In this document: one piece after another, positions 16,129 through 24,913 of the stretch
How the letters are laid out: each line of letters opens with the position of its first letter
How positions within the stretch are numbered: the first letter of the stretch is position 1
Assembly (NCBI RefSeq): GCF_051962475.1
Contig: NZ_JBQCCF010000068.1
Location: forward strand, 33,277-97,276
Origin: Dyella_A sp051962475
Lineage (GTDB): Bacteria; Pseudomonadota; Gammaproteobacteria; Xanthomonadales; Rhodanobacteraceae
Length of the DNA: 64,000 bases
Direction of reading: 5' to 3'
The notes under the pieces: model-generated
What the model was told of the DNA's origin: nothing
The model's input: the letters and a program-made list of their open reading frames with translations, nothing else
The model's database searches: none
Made by a program: the position numbers and the translations under genes

Positions 16129-18201
16129 ATGACTTCGCACACGCATGCGACGAGCCAGTTCAACCGTGAGCTGGTGCTGGCTGCCGTCGCCGATTCCTTC
16201 CGCAAGCTCTCGCCGCGGCTGCAGTTCCGCAACCCGGTGATGTTCGTGGTGTTCCTGTGCAGCCTGTTCACCACCGGGCTGTGGGTGCAGGCGCTGGCCG
16301 GCCACGGCGAGGCGCCGACCGGCTTCATCTTCGCCGTGAGCCTGTGGCTGTGGTTCACCCTGCTGTTCGCCAACTTCGCCGAGGCGCTGGCCGAGGGCCG
16401 CGGCAAGGCGCAGGCCGATGCGCTGCGCAGCTCCCGCAAGGACGTGCTGGCCAAGAAGCTGGCCGCACCGCAGCGCGATGCGGCGGTCACCCTGATGTCC
16501 TCGGCCGACCTGCGCGCCGGTGACGTGGTGCTGGTGCAGGCGGGCGACATCCTGCCAGGCGACGGTGAGGCCATCGTGGGCGCCGCCAGCGTCAACGAAA
16601 GCGCGATCACCGGCGAATCCGCACCGGTGATCCGCGAGGCAGGCGGCGATCGCAGCGCCGTCACCGGTGGCACCCAGCTGCTGTCGGACTGGCTGGTGGT
16701 GCGCATCACCCGCAACCCGGGCGAGACCTTCCTCGACCGCATGATCGCGATGGTCGAAGGCGCGGCACGACGCAAGACGCCGAACGAGATCGCGCTGACC
16801 ATCCTGCTGGCGAAGTTCACCCTGATCTTCCTGCTCGCCTGCGTCACCCTGCTGCCGTACTCCATCTACAGCGTGCAGGCGGCCGGCAGCGGCCATCCGA
16901 TCACCCTCACCGTGCTGGTGGCGCTGCTGGTGTGCCTGATCCCCACCACCATCGGCGCGCTGCTGTCGGCGATCGGCATCGCCGGCATGGACCGGATGAT
17001 CCGCGCCAACGTGATCGCCACCTCCGGCCGTGCGGTGGAAGCGGCGGGCGACGTCGACGTGCTGCTGCTGGACAAGACCGGCACGATCACCCTGGGCAAC
17101 CGCCAGGCGGTCGCCTTCGCGCCGGCGCCGGGCATCGACGAGCGCATCCTTGCCGAAGCGGCCCAGCTCGCCTCGCTGGCCGACGAAACGCCCGAAGGCC
17201 GCAGCGTGGTGACGTTGGCGCGCGAGCGCTATGGCCTGGCGCCACGCACGCTGGCCGAGGGCGACGCGCAGTTCGTGCCTTTCACCGCGCAGACCCGCAT
17301 GAGCGGTGTGGATATCGATGGCCGGCTCATCCGCAAGGGTGCGCTCGATGCGGTGGAGCGTCATCTCGATGCGCAGAACAGCCACCTACCCACGGCGGTC
17401 AAGCGCATCGCCGAGGAAATCGCCCGCCGCGGCGCCACTCCGTTGATCGTCACCGACGGTGCGCTGGCGCTGGGCGTGATCGAGCTGAAGGACATCGTCA
17501 AGAGCGACATCAAGGAGCGCTTCGCCGAGATGCGCGCGATGGGCATCAAGACCATCATGATCACCGGCGACAACCCGCTCACCGCCGCAGCGATAGCCGC
17601 CGAGGCCGGCGTGGACGACTTCCTCGCCGAAGCCACGCCGGAAGCCAAGCTCGGCCTGATCCGCGAGATCCAGGCCGAAAACCGCCTGGTGGCGATGTGT
17701 GGCGACGGCACCAACGACGCCCCGGCGCTGGCCCAGGCCGACGTGGCGGTGGCGATGAACACCGGCACTCAAGCGGCCAAGGAAGCCGGCAACATGGTCG
17801 ACCTGGATTCCAACCCGACCAAGCTGATCGAAGTGGTGGAGATCGGCAAGCAGATGCTGATCACCCGCGGCGCATTGACCACGTTCTCCATCGCCAACGA
17901 CATCGCCAAATACTTCGCGATCATCCCGGCCGCTTTCGCCACCACCTACCCCGCGCTCAACGCGCTCAACGTGATGCACCTGGCCACGCCGCGCAGCGCG
18001 ATTCTCTCGGCGGTGATCTTCAACGCGCTGATCATCATCTTTCTGATCCCGCTCGCGCTCAAGGGCGTGAAGTACCGCGCGCTCGGCGCCGGTGCACTGC
18101 TGCGTCGCAACCTGCTGGTGTACGGCCTGGGCGGCGTCATCGTGCCGTTCCTGGGCATCAAGCTGATCGACCTGCTGCTGGTGCTGCTCGGCCTGGCCTG
18201 A
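16129..18201 (+). CDS. kdpB: KdpB, P-type ATPase catalytic subunit
   Basis: 690 aa (E. coli 682). It hydrolyses ATP and energises K+ import by KdpA. The actuator motif SAITGESAPV is near residue 161, the phosphorylation motif LLLDKTGTITLGN near residue 315 (with the Asp acylphosphate site), and the hinge motif MCGDGTNDAPALAQADVAVAMN near residue 522. Several membrane segments lie at both ends. KdpC normally follows directly; here a 68-aa ORF and a porin gene intervene. Confidence 0.97.
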   Translation: MTSHTHATSQFNRELVLAAVADSFRKLSPRLQFRNPVMFVVFLCSLFTTGLWVQALAGHGEAPTGFIFAVSLWLWFTLLFANFAEALAEGRGKAQADALRSSRKDVLAKKLAAPQRDAAVTLMSSADLRAGDVVLVQAGDILPGDGEAIVGAASVNESAITGESAPVIREAGGDRSAVTGGTQLLSDWLVVRITRNPGETFLDRMIAMVEGAARRKTPNEIALTILLAKFTLIFLLACVTLLPYSIYSVQAAGSGHPITLTVLVALLVCLIPTTIGALLSAIGIAGMDRMIRANVIATSGRAVEAAGDVDVLLLDKTGTITLGNRQAVAFAPAPGIDERILAEAAQLASLADETPEGRSVVTLARERYGLAPRTLAEGDAQFVPFTAQTRMSGVDIDGRLIRKGALDAVERHLDAQNSHLPTAVKRIAEEIARRGATPLIVTDGALALGVIELKDIVKSDIKERFAEMRAMGIKTIMITGDNPLTAAAIAAEAGVDDFLAEATPEAKLGLIREIQAENRLVAMCGDGTNDAPALAQADVAVAMNTGTQAAKEAGNMVDLDSNPTKLIEVVEIGKQMLITRGALTTFSIANDIAKYFAIIPAAFATTYPALNALNVMHLATPRSAILSAVIFNALIIIFLIPLALKGVKYRALGAGALLRRNLLVYGLGGVIVPFLGIKLIDLLLVLLGLA

Positions 18202-18263
18202 GGCCTGGCGCGCAGGGCCCGGCGGTCGCCGGGCCCGCTAAACCCACTGACGGAAACCTCGTC

Positions 18264-18470
18264 ATGCATACCCTGAAAGTCTCTGTTTCCTTCCCCGATG
18301 ACACGCACGACGACGTGCAGCTGAAGCTGTCGGCCGATGAGATCGATGGCGGCGTGGTGATCGCGCTGCCGGTGCGCACGCCGCGCGCCGGCACGTCGCC
18401 CCTGCCGGCCACGGCACCCGCACCGAGCGTCAGCGACGACTACGAGCTGGGCGGCTACGCCGGCATCTGA
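18264..18470 (+). CDS. 68-aa protein of unknown function inside the kdp operon
   Basis: I do not recognise it. It has no signal peptide or membrane span. The first half looks like a small beta-structured domain with acidic turns (KVSVSFPDDTHDDVQLKLSADEIDG). A Pro/Ala linker (TSPLPATAPAPS) leads to an acidic end (SDDYELGGYAGI). It lies 62 bp after kdpB and 54 bp before the porin gene, in the same direction. Codon use is GC-rich like its neighbours, which supports a real gene. Its place between kdpB and kdpC suggests a role tied to Kdp function, but this is inference only. Confidence 0.6.
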   Translation: MHTLKVSVSFPDDTHDDVQLKLSADEIDGGVVIALPVRTPRAGTSPLPATAPAPSVSDDYELGGYAGI

Positions 18471-18524
18471 TCGCATCCCATCCACCCGTGCGTCGCACCT
18501 TCAACACGCGACGCGGAGTCCATC

Positions 18525-19334
18525 ATGAAACTGCGTTACCTCACGGCATCCACTGCCCTCCTCTCGCTGGCCTGCGCCGGTGCCGCCGCACAACAGGCCG
18601 CGGCAAATCCGGTCACCGGCAACGTCGCCGTTACCTCCGACTACATGTTCCGCGGCCTCACCCAGACCTGGGGCCGCCCGGCCATCCAGGGCGGTGCCGA
18701 CTACGCGAACCCGGACGGTTTTGCCGCCGGCTTCTGGGGTTCGAGCATCAGCGAGCGCAGCTACCCCGGCGGCGCCATGGAGCTGGATCTTTACGCCAGC
18801 TACGGCCAGGCCATCAATAGCGACTGGTCCTGGCGCGTAGGCGTGTACGGCTATGTCTACCCTGGCGCCAACCTCGACCAGGCTGGCCTGCCCTCGCGCT
18901 CGCTCAACACCGCCGAGGCGAACGCCGCGCTGAGCTGGAAGCAGTTCACCCTGAAGTACAACCGCGCGCTCACCGACTATTTCGGCGTGGACACCGAGCA
19001 GGGCTACACCGGCGATTCGAAGGGCACCGACTACCTGCAGCTGGATGCCAGCTTCCCGCTGGCCGATGCCTGGAGCCTGGCCCTGCATGCCGGCCACACG
19101 CACTACACCACCGCGCTGGCGACACCGCTGGCCAATGGCGCTCGCAGTCCGAGCTACAGCGACTTCGGCGCCACGCTGAAATTCCAGTTCGACCCGCACT
19201 GGTCGATCAGCGGCGGTATCACCCATGCCAGCAACGCCGACTTCTACCGTCGCACCGCCAGCTTCCTCGACGCCAACGACACCCGCAACGTCGGCGGCAG
19301 CCGCGGTTTCGTGATGTTGCAAGGCACGTTCTAG
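18525..19334 (+). CDS. TorF/Gcw_chp-family putative outer-membrane porin
   Basis: 269 aa with a signal peptide (STALLSLACAGAAA, cleavage near AQQAAA). The mature N-terminus VAVTSDYMFRGLTQTWGRPA is the signature of the TorF/TIGR02001 outer-membrane family. Alternating beta strands follow, and the last residues RGFVMLQGTF end in Phe as outer-membrane barrels do. Relatives are linked to channel formation or host interaction in some species. Lying between kdpB and kdpC, it may supply an outer-membrane path for K+ when it is scarce (inference). It starts 54 bp after the 68-aa ORF and ends 75 bp before kdpC. Confidence 0.85.
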   Translation: MKLRYLTASTALLSLACAGAAAQQAAANPVTGNVAVTSDYMFRGLTQTWGRPAIQGGADYANPDGFAAGFWGSSISERSYPGGAMELDLYASYGQAINSDWSWRVGVYGYVYPGANLDQAGLPSRSLNTAEANAALSWKQFTLKYNRALTDYFGVDTEQGYTGDSKGTDYLQLDASFPLADAWSLALHAGHTHYTTALATPLANGARSPSYSDFGATLKFQFDPHWSISGGITHASNADFYRRTASFLDANDTRNVGGSRGFVMLQGTF

Positions 19335-19409
19335 TGCGAGCGATCTTTCATCGCTGAATGCACCACGTGGCCAGCTGTGGCCGCACATTCCAACCAAGCG
19401 AGCATTCCC

Positions 19410-19988
19410 ATGTTCAAGCTACTGCGCCAATCCTTCCTGATGCTGCTGGTGATGACCGTGATCACCGGTGTGCTGTATCCGCTGGCCGCCACCGGTCTGT
19501 CCCGGCTCGCCTTCGCACACCAGGCCGATGGCAGCCTGATCACGCGCGACGGCAAGCCGGTCGGTTCGGCGCTGATCGGGCAGTCGTTCGACGACCCGCG
19601 CTATTTCTGGGGCCGGCCGTCGGCCACCGCGCCCAACCCCTACAATGGCGGCGCATCGTCCGGCTCGAACCAGGGGCCGACCAACCCGGCCCTGGTCGAT
19701 GCGGTGAAGCAGCGCGTCGCCGCACTGCGGGGTGCCGACCCAGGCAACCACGCGCCGGTGCCGGTGGATCTGGTGACGGCCTCGGGGAGTGGGCTCGATC
19801 CGCAGATCAGCCCGGCCGCGGCGCAGTACCAGGTGGCGCGGGTGGCGCGGCTTCGCCGGCTCGACGTGACACAGGTGCAGGCGCTGGTGAGCGCACACAC
19901 GCAGGGGCGGCAGCTCGGCGTGCTGGGCGAGCCCCGCGTGAACGTGCTCGAACTCAACCTGGCGCTGGATGCACTCGCCAAGCGCTGA
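19410..19988 (+). CDS. kdpC: KdpC, periplasmic/membrane subunit of the Kdp ATPase
   Basis: 192 aa (E. coli 190). One N-terminal membrane anchor (SFLMLLVMTVITGVLYPLA) precedes a periplasmic domain. Family motifs are GSALIGQSF, DPRYFWGRPSAT, PYNGGASSGSN, LVTASGSGLDPQISP and the C-terminal VNVLELNLALD. KdpC is needed for assembly and activity of KdpFABC. An upstream in-frame start at 19377 would add eleven residues that do not fit the family. It ends 36 bp before kdpD. Confidence 0.96.
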   Translation: MFKLLRQSFLMLLVMTVITGVLYPLAATGLSRLAFAHQADGSLITRDGKPVGSALIGQSFDDPRYFWGRPSATAPNPYNGGASSGSNQGPTNPALVDAVKQRVAALRGADPGNHAPVPVDLVTASGSGLDPQISPAAAQYQVARVARLRRLDVTQVQALVSAHTQGRQLGVLGEPRVNVLELNLALDALAKR

Positions 19989-20024
19989 TCCTTCCATCCG
20001 CCCTGTCACCGACGAGACACGACG

Positions 20025-22685
20025 ATGACCGATTCCTCGCGTGACGCCCGAGCCGACGCCCTGCTGCATGCCACGCAGGGCGCGGACCAGCACCGGCTGA
20101 AGATCTTCCTTGGCGCCGCCCCGGGCGTGGGCAAGACCTTCGCCATGCTCTCGGCCGCGCGCGAGCTGAAACGGCAGGGCGTGGACGTGGTGGTTGGCCT
20201 GGTGGAAACCCACGGCCGGGCGGAAACCGCCGCGCTGCTGGAGGGCCTGGAAGTGCTGCCGAGGCGCACCGTGCAGCAGCACAAACGCGAGTTCAACGAG
20301 TTCGATCTCGACGCCGCACTGGCGCGGCGTCCAGCGGTGCTGCTGGTCGACGAGCTGGCCCATACCAACCTGCCCGGCGGCCGTCACACGCGCCGCTGGC
20401 AGGACATCGCCGAGCTGCTCGATGCCGGCATCGAGGTCTATACCGCGCTCAACGTGCAGCATCTGGAGAGCCGCAACGACCAGGTGCGCCGGATCACCGG
20501 CATCACCGTGCGCGAGACCGTGCCCGACGCGTTTCTCGATCGCGCGCGAGACATCGTGTTGGTCGACCTGCCGCCGCGCGAGCTGATAGGCCGGCTCAAG
20601 CAGGGCAAGGTCTACGTGCCGGAAACCGCGGCCGCCGCGCTCAATGCCTTCTTTTCGCCAACCAACCTGGCTGCGCTGCGAGAGCTGGCGGTGGAAACCA
20701 TCGCCGGCCACGTCGACAGCGATCTGCGCGAGCACATGCTCGCTCGCGGCACGGCCATGCCGGTACGCCGCCACGTGCTGGCGGCGATCGACGGCTACGG
20801 CCAGAGCGACTACCTGGTGCGCGTGGCCCGCCGCATCGCCGAGCGGCGCGGCGCACCGTGGAGCGTCGCCTTCGTCGATACCGGCGCAACGTTGGACCCG
20901 GCTCGCCGCGAACGGCTCGACGCCGCCATGCGGCTGGCCGAGCGGCTGGGCGGCGAGGCGATCATCCTGCGCGGCCACGTGATCGCCGACGAACTGCTCG
21001 CCCACGCCGATCGCGAGGGCGTGGGCCAGATCATCCTCGGGCGTACCCGCGAGCGGCCGATCGCGCGCCTGCTCGGCATCTCCCTCACCCAGCAGCTGCT
21101 GCGTCGTGGTGCGCACATGGAGCTGACCATCATCGCCACGCCGGCAGAGCGCGCCCAGGCGCGCCGGCGGCGGAGCACCCGCGCGCGCGGATCACGCAGC
21201 GACTATGGCTACGCCACATTGGCCGCCGGCATCGCCTTCCTGGCCGCCTTCGCCGCCGACCGCTACCTGTCGGTGGCCAATCTCTCGCTGATCTTCCTCA
21301 TCGCCGTGCTGGTGGTCGCGGTGCGCACGCGCATGGCGGTGGCCGTCTATACGGCTGTGCTGTGCTTCCTCGGCTACAACTTCTTCTTCGCGCCGCCGCG
21401 CTACACGCTGGTGATCGCCAACGCCGACGACGTGCTGGCGGTAACGCTCTTCCTGGTCACTGCGCTGGTGTGCAGCCGGCTGGCCACCCGACTGTCCAGC
21501 CAGGTGGCCTCGCTGCGAGACGCACAGGTGCGCGCACGTGCGCTGCTGCGCCTGGGCCAGCAACTGGCGGCCAGCACCGACGCCGAGGCCGTGCGCGAGG
21601 CCGGCGCCCAGGCGCTGGCTCAGGCGCTGGGCGCCCACGCCGCGCTGCTCGTGCGCGATGCCGACCAGCGTCTGCAGCCAGCCGCCAGCGCGCCGCGCAG
21701 CTTCGCGCTGAGCCACCAGGATCAGGCAGCCGCTGACTGGTGCGAGCGCCACGCCGAGGCCGCCGGCCGCCATACCGACACGCTCAACGGCGCCGCCTGC
21801 TGGATGCTGCCGCTGGGCACCGAAGATCATCGCCTCGGCGTGGCGGCGCTGCGCTTCGACGACCCGGCCGCGCTGAACCCCGACCGACGCAGCCTCGCCC
21901 TGGCGATGGTGCAGGACATCGGCCGTGCGCTGGAGCGCGCGCGGCTCGCCGATGCGCTGGAGGGTGCCCGCGTGCAGGGCGAAACCGAACGCCTGCGTAG
22001 CGCGCTGCTGTCGTCGGTGTCGCACGACCTGCGCTCGCCGCTGGCCTCGATGATCGGCGCCGCCGGCACCCTGGTGAGCTACGAGGACAAACTGCCGGCG
22101 ACCGAGCGGCGCGAGCTGCTGGCCTCGATCTTGGGCGAAGGCCAGCGGCTCGACCGCTACATCCAGAACCTGCTCGACATGACCCGCCTGGGCCACGGCA
22201 CGCTCAAGCTCAACCGCGACTGGACCGACAGCGCGGAGATCGTCGGCGCGGCGCTGGGCCGGTTGCGCAAGCTGTTCCCCGACCTGCGCGTAGAGACCGA
22301 CGCGCCGCGTGACGCGGTGCTGATGTACGTGCACCCGGCACTGATCGAGCAGGCGCTGTTCAACATCCTGGAGAACGCCGCGCGCTTCTCGCCACCGAAC
22401 GAGCCGGTGCGTATCACCGTGCACGTCGCCGACGACCGCCTGCTGATCGACGTGGCCGACCGCGGCCCGGGCATCCCCGAGGACGAACGCGCGCGCATCT
22501 TCGACATGTTCTATTCGGTGGCCCGCGGCGACCGCGCCCCGCAGGGCACCGGCCTGGGGCTGGCGATCTGCCGCGGCATGATCGGCGCACACGGCGGCAG
22601 CGTGGAGGCGCTGCCGGGCGATGGCGTGGGCACGGTGATCCGGATCAGCCTGCCGATGTCGGAACTGCCCAAAAGCGACGACTGA
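20025..22685 (+). CDS. kdpD: KdpD, osmosensitive K+ channel sensor histidine kinase
   Basis: 886 aa (E. coli 894). The N-terminal KdpD domain has Walker A FLGAAPGVGKTFAML near residue 30 and Walker B LLVDELAHTN near residue 106. A USP-like domain (about 250-370) follows, then four close membrane segments (about 395-490), a GAF-like region and the kinase core. The core shows the H-box SSVSHDLRSPLASM near residue 665, the N-box NILENAARFS, the G1 box DRGPGIPEDE and the G2 box GTGLGLAICRGMIGAHGG. It senses low K+ or ionic state and normally phosphorylates KdpE. No kdpE follows: the next gene is on the other strand 41 bp away. Confidence 0.96.
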   Translation: MTDSSRDARADALLHATQGADQHRLKIFLGAAPGVGKTFAMLSAARELKRQGVDVVVGLVETHGRAETAALLEGLEVLPRRTVQQHKREFNEFDLDAALARRPAVLLVDELAHTNLPGGRHTRRWQDIAELLDAGIEVYTALNVQHLESRNDQVRRITGITVRETVPDAFLDRARDIVLVDLPPRELIGRLKQGKVYVPETAAAALNAFFSPTNLAALRELAVETIAGHVDSDLREHMLARGTAMPVRRHVLAAIDGYGQSDYLVRVARRIAERRGAPWSVAFVDTGATLDPARRERLDAAMRLAERLGGEAIILRGHVIADELLAHADREGVGQIILGRTRERPIARLLGISLTQQLLRRGAHMELTIIATPAERAQARRRRSTRARGSRSDYGYATLAAGIAFLAAFAADRYLSVANLSLIFLIAVLVVAVRTRMAVAVYTAVLCFLGYNFFFAPPRYTLVIANADDVLAVTLFLVTALVCSRLATRLSSQVASLRDAQVRARALLRLGQQLAASTDAEAVREAGAQALAQALGAHAALLVRDADQRLQPAASAPRSFALSHQDQAAADWCERHAEAAGRHTDTLNGAACWMLPLGTEDHRLGVAALRFDDPAALNPDRRSLALAMVQDIGRALERARLADALEGARVQGETERLRSALLSSVSHDLRSPLASMIGAAGTLVSYEDKLPATERRELLASILGEGQRLDRYIQNLLDMTRLGHGTLKLNRDWTDSAEIVGAALGRLRKLFPDLRVETDAPRDAVLMYVHPALIEQALFNILENAARFSPPNEPVRITVHVADDRLLIDVADRGPGIPEDERARIFDMFYSVARGDRAPQGTGLGLAICRGMIGAHGGSVEALPGDGVGTVIRISLPMSELPKSDD

Positions 22686-22726
22686 GCGCGACGACCGAGC
22701 TTGATGACTGACCCGGATCGGTCGCC

Positions 22727-23482
22727 TCAGCGACGCGCCTTGGACAGCAGGCGCAGGATTTCCATGTACAGCCACACCAGCGTGACCATCAGCGCGAACG
22801 CGCCGAACCACTCCATGTACTTCGGCGCGCCCTGCGCGGCGCCGCGCTCGATCATGTCGAAATCGAGCACCAGGTTGAGCGCCGCCAGGCCCACCACCAG
22901 CAGGCTGAAACCGATGCCCATGGCGCCGGATTCGTGGATGAAGGGAATCTGGATGCTGGTGAAGGCGCGCAGGCCGATGTCCACCAGGTAGAGCAGCATG
23001 ATGCCGCCGGTGGCCGCCACCACGCCCATGCGGAACTTGTCGGTGACCTTGATCACCCCGGTGCGGTAGAGCAGCAGCATCGCCGCCAGCACGCCCACGG
23101 TGAGCATGATCGCCTGCAGCACGATGCCCGGGAACCGCAGTTCCATGAAGGCGGAGATGCCGCCGAGCGCGAAGCCTTCGGCAATCGCGTAGAGCGGCGC
23201 GGTGATGCCCGACCAGCGCGGCGCGAAGCTCGACACCATGGCCAGCGCGAAGCCCACCAGCAAGCCGCCCCACAGGAACGGCGACACCGCCGCCATCGCC
23301 GCCTGCAGGTTGCCATCGGCAGCGGCTTCGGCGAAGCGGTTCCAGGTCCAACTGCCGGTCACTACGGTCAGCAGCAGCAACAGGCCGGTCTTGGCGATGG
23401 TGCCGTTCATGGTCATCCGCTCGCCCGCGGCGAACGGGCCCTGGAAGACCTTTTCTTTCAGGACGGGATTGCTCGAACGCAT
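22727..23482 (-). CDS. Bax inhibitor-1 / YccA family membrane protein
   Basis: 251 aa with seven hydrophobic segments, matching the BI-1/TMBIM family. It has ETxL-like early sequence (MTMNGTIAKTG), ITAPLYAIAEGFALGGISA in the third to fourth segments, and the conserved acidic C-terminal stretch NLVLDFDMIERGAAQGAPKY followed by EWFGAFALMVTLVWLYMEIL. Family members act as Ca2+ leak channels or as adaptors of membrane proteases. The ATG at 23482 has AAGGAG upstream. It is downstream of and in line with the MFS gene but has its own 72-bp leader. Confidence 0.9.
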   Translation of the reverse strand: MRSSNPVLKEKVFQGPFAAGERMTMNGTIAKTGLLLLLTVVTGSWTWNRFAEAAADGNLQAAMAAVSPFLWGGLLVGFALAMVSSFAPRWSGITAPLYAIAEGFALGGISAFMELRFPGIVLQAIMLTVGVLAAMLLLYRTGVIKVTDKFRMGVVAATGGIMLLYLVDIGLRAFTSIQIPFIHESGAMGIGFSLLVVGLAALNLVLDFDMIERGAAQGAPKYMEWFGAFALMVTLVWLYMEILRLLSKARR

Positions 23483-23554
23483 GGGTGACTCCTTGGGGTC
23501 GCAGGTCACGCGGGGTGACCGGTCCGGTCATGCTAACCCGTGCCCACGACGGCG

Positions 23555-24796
23555 TCACCGCGCCCGCGGCGGCTCCAGATCGGGCAGGAACACGGTGATC
23601 AACCCCATCAGCGGCAGATAGGCGCAGAGCCGGTAGACGTAGGCTATGCCATGCGCGTCGGCCAGGTTGCCGAGCACCGCCGCACCGATGCCGCCCATGC
23701 CGAAGGCGAAGCCGAAGAACAGGCCCGAGACCATGCCCACGCGTCCGGGAATCAGCTCCTGCGCATACACCAGGATGGCCGAGAATGCCGAGGCCAGGAT
23801 CAGCCCGATCACCACCGACAGCACGCCGGTCCACGCCAGGCCCACGTGCGGCAGCAACAGGGTGAACGGCGCCACGCCGAGGATGGACACCCAGATCACC
23901 CACTTGCGTCCAATGCGGTCGCCCACCGGGCCACCGATCAGGCCACCGGCGGCCACGGCGACGAGGAACGCGAACAGATGCACCTGCGCGCTCTGCACCG
24001 ACACGCCGAACGTGTGGATCAGATAGAACGTGTAGTAGCTGCTGAGGCTGGCCAGGTAGAAATACTTCGAGAAGATCAGCAGGCCCAGGATCGCCAGCGC
24101 GCCGACCACCCGCGACCGCGGGAGCGCGGCGACGGGCGCCCGTACGACCGTCCGGCCGCGCGCCACGTGATGCTCGCCGTACCAGCGCCCCACCTGCAGC
24201 AGCACCACGATCGCCAGCAGCGCCACCAACGAAAACCAGGCCACGCTACCGCGCCCGTGCGGCACGATGATCCACGCCGCCAGCAGCGGCCCGAGCGAGG
24301 CGCCGGCATTGCCGCCAACCTGGAACACCGACTGCGCCAGCCCATGCCGTCCGCCGGAGGCCAGCCGGGCAACCCGCGAGGATTCGGGGTGGAAGATCGC
24401 CGAGCCGGTGCCGACCAGCGCGGCGGCCAGCAGCAACAGCGCAAAGCTGGGCGCCACCGACAGCAGCAACAGCCCCAGCAGGGTGAAGCCCATGCCTACC
24501 GGCAGCGAGTACGGCATCGGCCGGCGGTCGGTGAGCATGCCGACCAGCGGCTGCAGCAGCGAAGCGGTGATCTGGTAGGTCAGCGTGATCAGGCCGATCT
24601 GAGTGAAGCTCAGGTGGAAGCCTTCCTTCAGCAACGGATAGATCGCCAGGATCAGCGACTGGATCATGTCGTTGAGCATGTGGGCGAAGCTGATGCCGCC
24701 GAGCACCGCGACGGCAGGGCCGTCGGACGCGCGCGGCACGCTCGTGGCGGCGGCCTCGGAAGGCGGCAGGGGCGCATTGTCGACACGGATGTCCAT
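23555..24796 (-). CDS. MFS transporter of the fosmidomycin-resistance (Fsr) type
   Basis: 413 aa from the ATG at 24796. Twelve membrane segments are expected. The motif FAHMLNDMIQSLILAIYPLLK near the first helix, LTYQITASLLQPLVGMLTDRR (MFS loop 2-3), GNAGASLGPLLAAW and GGPVGDRIGRKWVIW (loop 8-9) match the Fsr/YnfM-like branch. These are exporters of fosmidomycin-like or other compounds. An in-frame GTG at 24841 would extend the N-terminus by 15 residues, and neither start has a strong ribosome-binding site. It is divergent from an AraC regulator 117 bp away, which probably controls it. Confidence 0.85.
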   Translation of the reverse strand: MDIRVDNAPLPPSEAAATSVPRASDGPAVAVLGGISFAHMLNDMIQSLILAIYPLLKEGFHLSFTQIGLITLTYQITASLLQPLVGMLTDRRPMPYSLPVGMGFTLLGLLLLSVAPSFALLLLAAALVGTGSAIFHPESSRVARLASGGRHGLAQSVFQVGGNAGASLGPLLAAWIIVPHGRGSVAWFSLVALLAIVVLLQVGRWYGEHHVARGRTVVRAPVAALPRSRVVGALAILGLLIFSKYFYLASLSSYYTFYLIHTFGVSVQSAQVHLFAFLVAVAAGGLIGGPVGDRIGRKWVIWVSILGVAPFTLLLPHVGLAWTGVLSVVIGLILASAFSAILVYAQELIPGRVGMVSGLFFGFAFGMGGIGAAVLGNLADAHGIAYVYRLCAYLPLMGLITVFLPDLEPPRAR

Positions 24797-24913
24797 TGGC
24801 AGGGCTCGGGGAGTGGGTCGTTGCGTGACCGGGGCGGTCACTTTAGAGTCGCTCCGAGCGGCCCGCTTGTATCAACGGGTCAACTTCTATTGAATTCGGG
24901 CCATACCGCCGGC

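Noticed and set aside
22686..22726. Search for a kdpE fragment or frameshifted remnant after kdpD
   Set aside because: Only 41 bp lie between kdpD and the Bax-inhibitor stop; no receiver motif is present.
21192..23903. 903-codon minus-strand frame opposite kdpD and reaching through the Bax-inhibitor region
   Set aside because: kdpD on the + strand and the BI-1 and MFS genes on their own frames explain the region. The long frame has no domain content.
23540..24913. 5' part of the long + strand frame 23540-25708 ahead of the AraC gene
   Set aside because: The part before 24914 is antisense to the MFS gene and looks like random Arg/Gln/His-rich sequence. Only the AraC domain from 24914 is real.
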